Below, one piece after another: positions 55,016 to 63,785 of a stretch of 64,000 bases of DNA (the first letter of the stretch is position 1; each line of letters opens with the position of its first letter). The notes under the pieces were generated by a model. The model was not told the DNA's origin. It saw only the letters and a list, made by a program, of their open reading frames with translations, and did not search any database. The translations under genes were made by a program, and so were the position numbers. Origin of the DNA: Paenarthrobacter ilicis (GTDB lineage Bacteria; Actinomycetota; Actinomycetes; Actinomycetales; Micrococcaceae); assembly GCF_016907545.1 (NCBI RefSeq), contig NZ_JAFBCD010000001.1, positions 2,046,001-2,110,000 of the forward strand, in the 5' to 3' direction.

Positions 55016-57031
55016 GTGAAACCAGAGCAACTGCCCCTGCTGAATTCCGTATCCGCCCCGGCCATTCACCCGGATGGCTCAAAGGCGGTGGTCGCTGTTA
55101 CCAGGCCGGACTTTGCTGCTGACAGCTACGTCGGCCAGTTGTGGTCCGTTCCCATGGACCCCACCAAGCATCCCCGCCGCATCACCCGCGGGTTCAGGGA
55201 TACGTCTCCGGCATTTTCGCCCGATGGCCTCGTCCTGGCCTTCCTGCGCAGCGACCCTGACGGCAAGGCACAAATCCACGTCGTGGAAGCGGCGGGAGGC
55301 GAACCCCAGCGGATCACCCATCAACATGCAGGGGTGGAAGATTTCACCTGGGCACCCGATTCACACCGGTTGGCCTTCACCTCCCGCGTTGCGGAGGAGG
55401 GCCGGTACGGAACAGTGGACGGCGTTGCGTCCGGGCAGGAGGATCCACGGCTGATCACGGCCAATCAATACAGGATGAACGGCCTGGGTTACACCGCGGA
55501 TCAGCGGCTTCAGGTTTTTGTGGTCGAAGTGCCGGAGCTGGGAAGCGAGCCAGCAGTGGCCCCCAAGGGACGGGCTGCCAATGAAGAGGGCCGCAACGCT
55601 TTTACGGATGTTCCCGCAGCTGAGCAGATCACTTGTGGGGACTCGGACCACGAATCACCCTGTTTCTCAGCGGATGGCTCTCATCTCTATTTCATCGCCG
55701 CACTCCACGAAGGCCATGACAAGGACCTGGTCACCTCCGTCTACCGGGTTGATGCGCGCGGAGGCCGGCCGGCCGCCGTCGAGCCTTCACATCTTGTCCC
55801 TCAGACGGTCACGGATGTCCGCGTGTCGGCCGATGGCCGGTGGTTGTTCTACATAGCCCAGGGCCTGGGCACCACCGGGCTGGACTTTGTAGGCCGGAAC
55901 GGTGTCCTTTACGCAATGCCGATCGATGGGGGAGAAGCGCTGGCCCTGACCGACGTCGAACTCCTGGACGTTTCCGGTCCGTTGGAGCCCAACGGCCCTG
56001 CAAGCATGCTGGTGCTGAACACAGCGTTGGGAAGCGTCGAACTGCTGGACGTGCCGGCAGAAGGAGAAATCACGCCTTTGGTGCATGGGGCCCGGGTGGT
56101 GATCGGCGCCAGCGTCGCCGCCAACGGGGAGGTGGCCATCAGCTATTCCGATGCCGCCACTGTTGGTGATGTGGCAGCACTCGAACGCGGGGAAGTCCGC
56201 CTCCTCACCGACTTTTCCGGCGAATTGCGGAACAACTCCACTGTCTCCGAGCCCTTGGATTTTGAGGCGGTAAAAGACGATGGGCACAAGGTGCACGGGT
56301 GGTTGGTGTTGCCCGAAGGACCCGGCCCCCACCCCGTTCTGCTGAACATCCACGGCGGACCGTTCGCCCAGTACACCGGCGCGTTCTTCGATGAAGCACA
56401 GGTATATGCCGCCGCTGGATATGCGGTGGTGATGTGCAATCCCCGCGGTTCCGCCGGTTATGGGCAGGCCCACGCCCAGGCCATCAAGGAACGCATGGGC
56501 ACGGTGGACATGGAAGACGTTCTTCTCTTCCTCGATGCCGTGCTGGAATCCTCCAGCAGGCTGGACAAGGAACGCGTAGGGATCATGGGTGGCTCCTACG
56601 GCGGGTATTTGACGGCGTGGATCATTGCCCATGAACACCGCTTCAAGGCAGCTGTTGTTGAGCGCGGTTTCCTGGATCCCGTGAGCTTTGCCGGTTCGGC
56701 GGACATCGGCTGGTTCTTCGGTGCCGAGTACACGGGCGGATCAGCGGAACAAATGGCCGCACAAAGCCCCATGGCCGTCGTATCGCAGGTCACGACGCCT
56801 ACGCTGGTGGTTCACAGCGAGAATGACCTTCGCTGCCCTCTTGAACAAGGGCAAAGGTACTACCATCATCTGGCGTCGCAGGGCGTGGAAACTGCTTTGT
56901 TGGTTTTTCCCGGCGAGAACCATGAGCTGTCCCGGGCCGGGACGCCGCACCACCGAAAGCAGAGGTTTGAGCACCTGCTGGGTTGGTGGTCCAAGTATTT
57001 GCCGACTGGTGCCAACCCGACGCGGGGTTAG
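55016..57031 (+). CDS. S9 family serine peptidase (acylaminoacyl-peptidase-like)
   Basis: 671 aa. N-terminal seven-bladed propeller with TolB-like repeats (DTSPAFSPDG, SPCFSADGSHLYF) and a C-terminal alpha/beta hydrolase. Catalytic triad Ser527 (GGSYGGY), Asp604 (SENDLRC) and His636 (GENHELS). It cleaves short peptides, probably in the cytoplasm as no signal peptide is seen. GTG 55016 chosen from its -10 element; TTG 54983 would extend it by 11 residues. It overlaps the convergent deformylase stop. Confidence 0.93.
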   Translation: MKPEQLPLLNSVSAPAIHPDGSKAVVAVTRPDFAADSYVGQLWSVPMDPTKHPRRITRGFRDTSPAFSPDGLVLAFLRSDPDGKAQIHVVEAAGGEPQRITHQHAGVEDFTWAPDSHRLAFTSRVAEEGRYGTVDGVASGQEDPRLITANQYRMNGLGYTADQRLQVFVVEVPELGSEPAVAPKGRAANEEGRNAFTDVPAAEQITCGDSDHESPCFSADGSHLYFIAALHEGHDKDLVTSVYRVDARGGRPAAVEPSHLVPQTVTDVRVSADGRWLFYIAQGLGTTGLDFVGRNGVLYAMPIDGGEALALTDVELLDVSGPLEPNGPASMLVLNTALGSVELLDVPAEGEITPLVHGARVVIGASVAANGEVAISYSDAATVGDVAALERGEVRLLTDFSGELRNNSTVSEPLDFEAVKDDGHKVHGWLVLPEGPGPHPVLLNIHGGPFAQYTGAFFDEAQVYAAAGYAVVMCNPRGSAGYGQAHAQAIKERMGTVDMEDVLLFLDAVLESSSRLDKERVGIMGGSYGGYLTAWIIAHEHRFKAAVVERGFLDPVSFAGSADIGWFFGAEYTGGSAEQMAAQSPMAVVSQVTTPTLVVHSENDLRCPLEQGQRYYHHLASQGVETALLVFPGENHELSRAGTPHHRKQRFEHLLGWWSKYLPTGANPTRG

Positions 57032-57711
57032 TGTTCCTTTGGGAGGAATCCCAAGGAGATGCGGGCATCGGTTACGTCTGGCGCAGACCAACGGGCAGAG
57101 TGCTCGGCATTGGTTGTCAGGGAACGCAGTTCCGCACGGTCCAGGTACAGCGTGCCGTGCAAGTGGTCCGTTTCATGTTGGACGATCCTGGCCTGCCACC
57201 CCGAAAACCACTCTTCGACTGCTTCACCGGCTGTGGTGGTGTACCTCAGCTCGACATTCCGGTGACGCCTAACCACCGCCTGGTAGCCGGCAACGGAAAG
57301 ACAACCTTCGTAAAACGAGGCAGTTTCCGCCCCCAGCGGCCTGTAGCCGGGATTGATGATGGTGAAAAACTCCAAGGGTTCCCTGTGGCGCACTGCGGCT
57401 GAGTCCGGGTCCACGGCGTGTTGGTCCTCAAGAACGGCCAGCTGCAAGGGGATGCCCAGCTGCGGTGCGGCCAGGCCAACACCCGGCGCATCATGCATGA
57501 CATCACGCATCCGGTCCACCAGGGCCATCAGCTCAACGTCGTCAACCTGCCCATCAAAAGGGGCCGAAACCTGGCGCAGTGCCGGGTGTCCCGCTTGGAC
57601 GATGGCCGGGAGCGCCTCCGCATCAAGCAGCCGCCGGACAGCATCCCTGATCTGGATCGGGTTGAAGTCAGTGGCAGGAATGGACCCCTCGTGAACCGGT
57701 TGATGTGTCAT
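57028..57711 (-). CDS. def: Peptide deformylase
   Basis: 227 aa. The three metal-site motifs are present: GVGLAAPQLG, EGCLSV (Cys ligand) and QHETDHLHG (two His ligands and the catalytic Glu). It removes the formyl group from nascent proteins. A 35-residue N-terminal extension precedes the usual core. It ends by overlapping the S9 peptidase stop by 3 bp. Confidence 0.96.
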   Translation of the reverse strand: MTHQPVHEGSIPATDFNPIQIRDAVRRLLDAEALPAIVQAGHPALRQVSAPFDGQVDDVELMALVDRMRDVMHDAPGVGLAAPQLGIPLQLAVLEDQHAVDPDSAAVRHREPLEFFTIINPGYRPLGAETASFYEGCLSVAGYQAVVRRHRNVELRYTTTAGEAVEEWFSGWQARIVQHETDHLHGTLYLDRAELRSLTTNAEHSARWSAPDVTDARISLGFLPKEH

Positions 57712-57717
57712 GGCTTG

Positions 57718-57723
57718 AGCCTA
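57718..57723 (-). promoter_or_regulatory. -10 element TAGGCT of peptide deformylase
   Basis: It lies 6 nt before the ATG at 57711 (minus strand). Confidence 0.5.
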
Positions 57724-57751
57724 GCGCGGCGAACCACCGGGACCCATGGAC

Positions 57752-57757
57752 TAGGCT
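57752..57757 (+). promoter_or_regulatory. -10 element TAGGCT of the NTF2-like gene
   Basis: It lies 6 nt before ATG 57764. Together with the deformylase promoter it fills a 52-bp divergent gap, so the two -35 regions must interleave. Confidence 0.5.
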
Positions 57758-57763
57758 CGGTGA

Positions 57764-58207
57764 ATGAGTGATTCCACACCCTTGGACTGTGTACTTGGCT
57801 TCGTCAGGACCGTGGAGGCCGGTGGCGGCTCCGCCGAGTTGCGGCCGTTCCTGGCCGAGGATTTCACGCTGACCGAGTGGCCGCATGTGCTCTCAAAAAC
57901 CGGCTCAACCCGGAATCTGGCGGAGACGTTGTCCGGGGCAGACCACAGCAAGGACATCGTGGCGAACCAGCGCTTCGAAGTTGTCCGGTCCACCACCGAA
58001 GGCGACAGAGTGGTGTTGGAAATGAACTGGTCTGCCACCTTGCTTCTGGATCTGCCGCATTGGGACCGGGGCGATACCATCCGCGCCCGGAGCACTGCCG
58101 TCTTTGAGCTGAGGGACGGACTGATCGTCAGCCAGGACACCTACGACTGCTATTACACGACGCCCGTGGACGTCAGCCCAATGGAGAGCCCTGCTAGCGC
58201 ATCGTAA
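57764..58207 (+). CDS. NTF2/SnoaL-like protein
   Basis: 147 aa cone-shaped fold: CVLGFVRTVEAGG, LRPFLAEDFTLTEWP, HWDRGDTIRARSTAVFELRDGLIVSQDTYDCY. Such proteins act as small isomerases, hydrolases or binding proteins. Its 3' end overlaps the FAD monooxygenase gene by 14 bp tail to tail. A link to the type III PKS operon is possible but unproven. Confidence 0.85.
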   Translation: MSDSTPLDCVLGFVRTVEAGGGSAELRPFLAEDFTLTEWPHVLSKTGSTRNLAETLSGADHSKDIVANQRFEVVRSTTEGDRVVLEMNWSATLLLDLPHWDRGDTIRARSTAVFELRDGLIVSQDTYDCYYTTPVDVSPMESPASAS

Positions 58208-59315
58208 AGCGCCGTTCAACGTACGCGGACACGGCAGGAACACCAAGAACAGTGGCGAAGATCTTGTTCCTGCCTGCCAAGACAGGGCGGGGGAGAGGGC
58301 GCCCCAGTGCCATGTTCAACCCCGCCTGGCGCGACGCCCGGACAGCGAAACCACGGCGGGACTTCTCGAAATCCTTGAGTTGGCGGCCAACGTCCGCTCC
58401 GCTGAGTGATGAAGTGATGATAGGAGCCAAGGCGGCGGCATCGAGCCACCCAAGGTTCATGCCCTGCCCTCCGATGGGACTGATCTCATGCGCTGCGTCC
58501 CCCAGGAGGACAACCCTGCCATGCACCATCCTCCGCGCAAGCCGTGACTGAACCTCAAAAGCACTCAGCATCGTGTTGCTGGAGGCGTCCAGCACCTCAC
58601 CGGTCCTCCGCTGGACCAACTCCGCCAACCCAACCGGCGTCGTGCCCCGGTCCGGTTCTGCCAAGCGCACCACCCACCTCCGTATGGTGTCAGGCAGGGG
58701 AAAAGACTCAACAATGCCGCCCGGTTCAAGGTACAAAACAGCATCGGTGCCGTGCGGGGTCTGATCCTTGAAATCGCCCATGATGTAGCTGTCCGGATAG
58801 CCGCGCGACGGCTGGTGCGGCAACAATGAACGTCTGATCCTCGAATGGGCGCCATCGGCAGCGATCACCAGGCGGGCCCTGAACTCCACACCCCCGGCGG
58901 TCGGCACCGTCACTGACCACGGATGAGGGACCAGCTCCTGAACCTCGGCTCCGCGCACCAGAGCATCGGCGTCCAGGTTGTTCACAGCCTCCTCGAGGAC
59001 TCTTTCGGTGACAGGCTGCGGAACGGCAAGGATGTAAGGGAAGTCGGGAGCACCATCGAACGGCAATGCCGCCACGGGCTCGCCGCCACTGTAGGCGAGG
59101 CCACGGGAGATCCGAACGCCGGCAGCCGACAAAGTCTCGGCGACACCGGCCCTCGCCAACTCCCTGAGCGACGGCGGGTGGATGCCTATGGCCCTTGAGC
59201 GTTCACTACGCTCTACGCGACGTTCCAAAATCCGTACTGAATGACCTCGCTGGAGCAGCAGTGTTCCCATAAACAGCCCTACCGGACCTGCTCCCACGAT
59301 GACGACGTCAAGCAC
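58194..59315 (-). CDS. FAD-dependent monooxygenase (aromatic hydroxylase type)
   Basis: 373 aa. N-terminal FAD motif GAGPVG at residues 8-13, ADGAHSRIRR, and GDAAHEISPIGGQGMNLG for FAD/ribityl binding. Class A flavoprotein hydroxylase, likely acting on an aromatic ring. Third gene of the PKS-methyltransferase-monooxygenase operon; SrsC of Streptomyces griseus has the same role in phenolic-lipid quinone formation. GTG start overlaps the methyltransferase by 8 bp. Confidence 0.88.
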   Translation of the reverse strand: MLDVVIVGAGPVGLFMGTLLLQRGHSVRILERRVERSERSRAIGIHPPSLRELARAGVAETLSAAGVRISRGLAYSGGEPVAALPFDGAPDFPYILAVPQPVTERVLEEAVNNLDADALVRGAEVQELVPHPWSVTVPTAGGVEFRARLVIAADGAHSRIRRSLLPHQPSRGYPDSYIMGDFKDQTPHGTDAVLYLEPGGIVESFPLPDTIRRWVVRLAEPDRGTTPVGLAELVQRRTGEVLDASSNTMLSAFEVQSRLARRMVHGRVVLLGDAAHEISPIGGQGMNLGWLDAAALAPIITSSLSGADVGRQLKDFEKSRRGFAVRASRQAGLNMALGRPLPRPVLAGRNKIFATVLGVPAVSAYVERRFTMR

Positions 59316-60027
59316 GGTCCGCTTCCTCCGTTGCGTAGTGGGTCAGCAAGGAATGCCAGGGACCGTTGCGCTCCACCGTCCACCGAGCGGGGACCACGGC
59401 CGTCAACTCCTGGGGAGTAAAGCTGCGTCGGATGGAGGTCAAACCGTCCCGCCAAATATAGGACCCCACGCCCAACGGCCAGAAGCCCAGCCAGAACAAA
59501 CCATAGGAGACATTGCTGCGCCTCAGGTCGTTATGAAGGACCACGCCACGGCTAAGGCGTTCCGAGTCGCGCAGAACCTCCGCCAGCTGACCGCTGTCCA
59601 GGTGATGGAGGATGTGGTTGGAAATGACGACGTCGTAGGTGAGTCCTTCGGAAACAAGCTGCGAACTGTGGGCCTGGCGGTAGGCAACACCCTCCACGGC
59701 GGTTGAACCGGCAGCGAAGCGGAAGGCGCGCTCATCCGGATCAACCGCTGTGATGGCAAGTCTGAAACCGTCCCTTTGTGCCCACTGCGCGAGGCTGCGG
59801 GCCACATCGCCGCTGCCGCAGCCTATGTCCAGCAGGGTGGCCTCGCCTGTCCTTGAAAGCACGGGCTTGATCCGTTCCCGATAAACCGCGTGCCAACCGG
59901 ACAGGAGCCTGTTGACCACTGGAAACCGCATGTAGGTCCGGTCAAGCCGCCGCGCATCGCAATCGGCCTTGTCCATCTCCTCCTCTGCGTCCGCAGCCCG
60001 TCCGGCCAGTGAGCCCCAAGGCCTCAC
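59308..60027 (-). CDS. SAM-dependent class I methyltransferase
   Basis: 239 aa. LLDIGCGSGDVARSL is the SAM motif I, AVDPDERAF the motif II acidic end, and DVVISNHILHHL motif IV. The last 60 residues include a hydrophobic stretch (YGLFWLGFWPLGVGSYIW), suggesting membrane association. It likely methylates the type III PKS product. It differs from SrsB of S. griseus, an integral-membrane ICMT-like enzyme. GTG start overlaps the PKS stop as GTGA. Confidence 0.88.
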   Translation of the reverse strand: MRPWGSLAGRAADAEEEMDKADCDARRLDRTYMRFPVVNRLLSGWHAVYRERIKPVLSRTGEATLLDIGCGSGDVARSLAQWAQRDGFRLAITAVDPDERAFRFAAGSTAVEGVAYRQAHSSQLVSEGLTYDVVISNHILHHLDSGQLAEVLRDSERLSRGVVLHNDLRRSNVSYGLFWLGFWPLGVGSYIWRDGLTSIRRSFTPQELTAVVPARWTVERNGPWHSLLTHYATEEADRA

Positions 60028-61160
60028 AAGCTGGGGGAGACCAATGTAAAGAGGCCGGTTTCCACGGTCAGGCCGGGGCCGAAAGCCATGGAACAGATCC
60101 GTTCCTCCGGTTGCTCAGCCTTCCTTTGCAGCATGTATTTCAAGACAAACAGGACCGTTGCACTGCTCATGTTGCCGTATTCCCTCAGCGTCTCCCTGGC
60201 CGGTATGAGCTGCTTCTCCGTGAGTTCCAATTTGGATTCAACTTTGTCCAGGATGCTCCGGCCCCCAGGGTGGATGGCCCAGTGGGTGATGTCCCGGTAA
60301 GGGACCCCCGACAACTGCGGATCCTTGGCAAGGAGGGGCTCAAGGGCACCGGTGATGTGCTCCTCAATGATGTGGGGAACGTAGGTGCCCAGCACCATTT
60401 CAAACCCCTCATCGCCGATGTTCCAGGCCATCGCTTCTTCGCCCACCGGAGTCAGGACCGTTTCGAAGTGGTCCAGGCGGATCACGGGCTCATCGCTTTC
60501 GGGTTCACGGGCGGTGATGATCGCTGCGGCCGCTCCGTCGCCGAAGATCGCAGAACCCATGATGGTGTCCGGGTCGTTGGAGGTCCTGACGTGCAGCGAA
60601 CACAGTTCCACACAGATCACCAGGACCACTGCTTGGGGATCCGCCACGCAGAATTGTTTGGCAGCTTTCATGGCAGGAAATGCGGCATAGCAACCCATGA
60701 ACCCCAGGTGGTAGCGCTGGACTGAGGGGCTCAAACCGAGCGCGCGGACCACCTTGTAGTCAGGTCCCGGGTTGAAAAAGCCTGTGCAACTCACGGTGAT
60801 GACGTGGGTGATGTCGTCCAAGTCGATCCCCGAAGCGCTGGCCACGGCAGTCTTGCCGGCTTCCACAAACAATTTGGTGGCTTCCGTGGCGAAAATTTCG
60901 TTGCGGACTTTCGTGCTGGGGCTCAATACCTGGTTGGTGGCGGGGTCGAAGAACAGCGGGGTCTCCGGGTGGGCATCGAGGCTCAGTTCCGCAACTGCCG
61001 TGTAGCGGGTATCAATGGCGGCTGAGTCGAAACAGGTGGAAACGAGTCGGGTGCCCAGCCTGGTCAGGTTAGGTTGGGAAGCGAAAACGTCGCGGGCCTG
61101 CTGCTGGACGAGGATAGTTGGCGGGACTGCGGTTTCGAGGGACCTCATGTATACCGGCAT
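60024..61160 (-). CDS. Type III polyketide synthase (chalcone/alkylresorcinol type)
   Basis: 378 aa homodimeric condensing enzyme. Catalytic triad Cys157 (FMGCYAA), His297 (IHPGGRSIL) and Asn330 (GNMSSATV); MAFGPGLTVE closes the family signature near the C terminus. It uses an acyl-CoA starter with malonyl-CoA or methylmalonyl-CoA to build a pyrone or resorcinol. First gene of the three-gene operon. Start ATG 61160; ATG 61148 is an alternative. Confidence 0.95.
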   Translation of the reverse strand: MPVYMRSLETAVPPTILVQQQARDVFASQPNLTRLGTRLVSTCFDSAAIDTRYTAVAELSLDAHPETPLFFDPATNQVLSPSTKVRNEIFATEATKLFVEAGKTAVASASGIDLDDITHVITVSCTGFFNPGPDYKVVRALGLSPSVQRYHLGFMGCYAAFPAMKAAKQFCVADPQAVVLVICVELCSLHVRTSNDPDTIMGSAIFGDGAAAAIITAREPESDEPVIRLDHFETVLTPVGEEAMAWNIGDEGFEMVLGTYVPHIIEEHITGALEPLLAKDPQLSGVPYRDITHWAIHPGGRSILDKVESKLELTEKQLIPARETLREYGNMSSATVLFVLKYMLQRKAEQPEERICSMAFGPGLTVETGLFTLVSPSL

Positions 61161-61290
61161 GCTTCATTCTTAGCGAGTAATCCAAGGATGACAATGGCAG
61201 AATCGTACCTACCGGCCGAAGGTGGCTGGAGAGAGCCCGGCGAAAGCCGTCAGGATACTGCGGTTCCGCCGCTGCATAGATGGAGCAACC

Positions 61291-63684
61291 ATGAGTACTG
61301 TCCGGAACCCGGCGACGCACAATCCGGCATCGCATGTAGCCGACACTCATGAGCTCATCAGGGTTCAAGGCGCCCGCGAGAACAATCTGAAGAATGTCAG
61401 CGTGGACATTCCGAAAAGGCGCCTGACTGTTTTCACGGGCGTCTCCGGTTCAGGCAAGAGTTCCCTGGTGTTCGCCACCATCGCCGCAGAGTCCCAGCGC
61501 ATGATCAACGAGACGTACAGCGCGTTCGTCCAAGGCTTCATGCCCAGCCTTGCCCGCCCCGATGTGGACATGCTTGAAGGACTCACCACGGCCATCATTG
61601 TTGACCAGGAGCGCATGGGCTCCAACCCCCGGTCCACCGTTGGAACCGCAACCGACGCCAATGCGATGCTCCGCATTCTCTTCAGCCGCCTGGCCCAGCC
61701 AAACATTGGCTCGCCCAATGCATACTCCTTCAACGTCCCCACGGTGAAAGCCAGCGGTGCCATCACCGTGGAGCGGGGCGAAGGCAAGACCAAGACGGAG
61801 AAGGCAAGTTTCAACCGCCTCGGCGGGATGTGCTCCCGTTGCGAGGGCATGGGTTCCGTCAACGACTTTGATCTCACCGCCCTCTTTGACGCGGGCAAAT
61901 CCCTCAGTGAGGGGGCGCTGACCATTCCCGGCTACACCATGGATGGCTGGTACGGGCGGATTTTCAGTGGCTCCGGCTTCTTCAGCATGGACAAGCCCCT
62001 CGGCAAGTTCACCAAGAAGGAGATGCACGATCTCCTGTACCGGGAGCCCACCAAAATCAAGGTTGAGGGTATCAACCTGACGTACGAAGGGGTGATCCCC
62101 AAGATCCAGAAGTCCATGCTCAGCAAGGACGTGGATGCCCTGCAGCCCCACATCCGCGCGTTCGTGGAGCGGGCCATCACCTTTACGACATGTCCCGAAT
62201 GCGATGGCACCCGGCTCAGTCCCGAGGCCAGGTCCTCCAAGATCAACGGGAAGAGTATTGCTGACGTCTGCTCCATGCAGATCAGTGATCTCGCAGCCTG
62301 GATACGTACGCTGGATGAGCCCTCTGTGGCTCCCTTGCTCACGGGTCTCCAGCACCTGCTGGATTCCTTTGCGGACATCGGCCTGGGGTACCTTTCCCTG
62401 GACCGCCCCGCCGGCACGTTGTCCGGGGGAGAGGCCCAGCGGACCAAAATGATCCGCCACCTGGGCTCGTCCCTGACGGATATCACGTATGTCTTTGATG
62501 AGCCCACCATAGGGCTCCACCCGCATGACATCGAGCGGATGAACCAACTCCTGCTCCAATTGCGGGACAAGGGAAACACTGTCCTGGTGGTGGAACACAA
62601 ACCCGAAACCATAGCCATCGCCGATCACGTGGTGGATCTCGGACCAGCCGCAGGCAGCGGCGGAGGGTCAGTCTGCTTTGAAGGCGACGTTGAAGGTTTG
62701 CGGGGGAGCAGCACCACCACCGGCCGCCATATGGATGACCGTGCCTCCATCAAGGCGAGCGTGCGTCCGGCCAACGGAAAGCTGAAGATCAGGGGCGCCT
62801 CCACGAACAATTTGAAAAATGTGGACGTCGACATCCCGCTGGGCGTTCTGTGTGTCCTGACCGGCGTGGCTGGTTCAGGCAAGAGTTCACTGATCCATGG
62901 CTCGGCGGCCAAACGCGAGGGCGTCCTGGTGATAGACCAGGGAGCCATCCGTGGTTCCCGGCGAAGCAATCCGGCGACGTATACGGGTTTGCTGGAGCCG
63001 GTCCGAAAGGCTTTCGGCAAAGCCAACGGTGTCAAGCCGGCCCTGTTCAGTTCCAACTCGGAAGGCGCCTGCCCAACTTGTAACGGCGCAGGCGTGATCT
63101 ACACCGATCTGGGCGTCATGGCCACGGTGGAGTCCACGTGCGAGGAATGCGATGGAAAGCGCTTTCAAGCGGCCGTCCTTGAATACAGGCTCGGTGGCAG
63201 CAATATTGCAGAAGTGCTTGCAATGTCTGTGGACGAAGCTGGAAAGTTCTTCAGTGAAGGAGACGCAAAGACTCCCGCTGCACACAAAGTCCTCACCAGG
63301 CTTGCTGACGTTGGGCTCGGATACCTGACCCTCGGACAGCCGCTCACCACGTTGTCCGGCGGTGAACGCCAACGCCTGAAGCTTGCCACGCAGATGTCCG
63401 AAAAGGGCGACATCTACATCCTGGACGAGCCAACCACTGGACTCCACCTGGCCGATGTCCAGAACCTGCTGGGAATGCTTGACCGGCTTGTCGACTCAGG
63501 GAAATCGGTCATTGTGATCGAACACCACCAGGCTGTGATGGCACACGCTGACTGGATCATTGACCTGGGTCCGGGCGCAGGTCACGACGGCGGCGCAATA
63601 GTTTTCGACGGAACTCCCGCTGATCTTGTGGCAGGGAAAGCCACGCTCACGGGTAAACACTTGGCAGCTTACGTAGGTGCTTGA
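61291..63684 (+). CDS. UvrA2-like ABC protein (DrrC-type, lacks UvrB-binding domain)
   Basis: 797 aa with two ABC ATPase cores. Walker A Lys56 (GVSGSGKSS) and Lys531 (GVAGSGKSS), both with LSGGE signatures, and zinc-type Cys pairs (CSRCEG, CPECDG, CPTCNG, CEECDG). It is about 150 residues shorter than UvrA (~940 aa), as expected for the class that lacks the UvrB-binding region. Relatives protect against DNA-binding antibiotics. Divergent from the type III PKS with 130 bp between starts. ATG 61291 with TGGAG. Confidence 0.92.
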   Translation: MSTVRNPATHNPASHVADTHELIRVQGARENNLKNVSVDIPKRRLTVFTGVSGSGKSSLVFATIAAESQRMINETYSAFVQGFMPSLARPDVDMLEGLTTAIIVDQERMGSNPRSTVGTATDANAMLRILFSRLAQPNIGSPNAYSFNVPTVKASGAITVERGEGKTKTEKASFNRLGGMCSRCEGMGSVNDFDLTALFDAGKSLSEGALTIPGYTMDGWYGRIFSGSGFFSMDKPLGKFTKKEMHDLLYREPTKIKVEGINLTYEGVIPKIQKSMLSKDVDALQPHIRAFVERAITFTTCPECDGTRLSPEARSSKINGKSIADVCSMQISDLAAWIRTLDEPSVAPLLTGLQHLLDSFADIGLGYLSLDRPAGTLSGGEAQRTKMIRHLGSSLTDITYVFDEPTIGLHPHDIERMNQLLLQLRDKGNTVLVVEHKPETIAIADHVVDLGPAAGSGGGSVCFEGDVEGLRGSSTTTGRHMDDRASIKASVRPANGKLKIRGASTNNLKNVDVDIPLGVLCVLTGVAGSGKSSLIHGSAAKREGVLVIDQGAIRGSRRSNPATYTGLLEPVRKAFGKANGVKPALFSSNSEGACPTCNGAGVIYTDLGVMATVESTCEECDGKRFQAAVLEYRLGGSNIAEVLAMSVDEAGKFFSEGDAKTPAAHKVLTRLADVGLGYLTLGQPLTTLSGGERQRLKLATQMSEKGDIYILDEPTTGLHLADVQNLLGMLDRLVDSGKSVIVIEHHQAVMAHADWIIDLGPGAGHDGGAIVFDGTPADLVAGKATLTGKHLAAYVGA

Positions 63685-63730
63685 AATCCTGCTGGATCAA
63701 CCACTTTCGGGACCCTGTCCATAACGCCGA

Positions 63731-63753
63731 TAATCTACATTATGTAAAGTAAT
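63731..63753. promoter_or_regulatory. AT-rich near-palindrome between convergent genes
   Basis: TAATCTACATTATGTAAAGTAAT stands out in GC-rich DNA and contains the near-palindrome TACAT-TATGTA. It lies between two gene 3' ends, so an ordinary promoter is not expected here. Confidence 0.3.
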
Positions 63754-63785
63754 GCGAAAGCGGAGGTCCCCCGAAGCGTGGGAAG

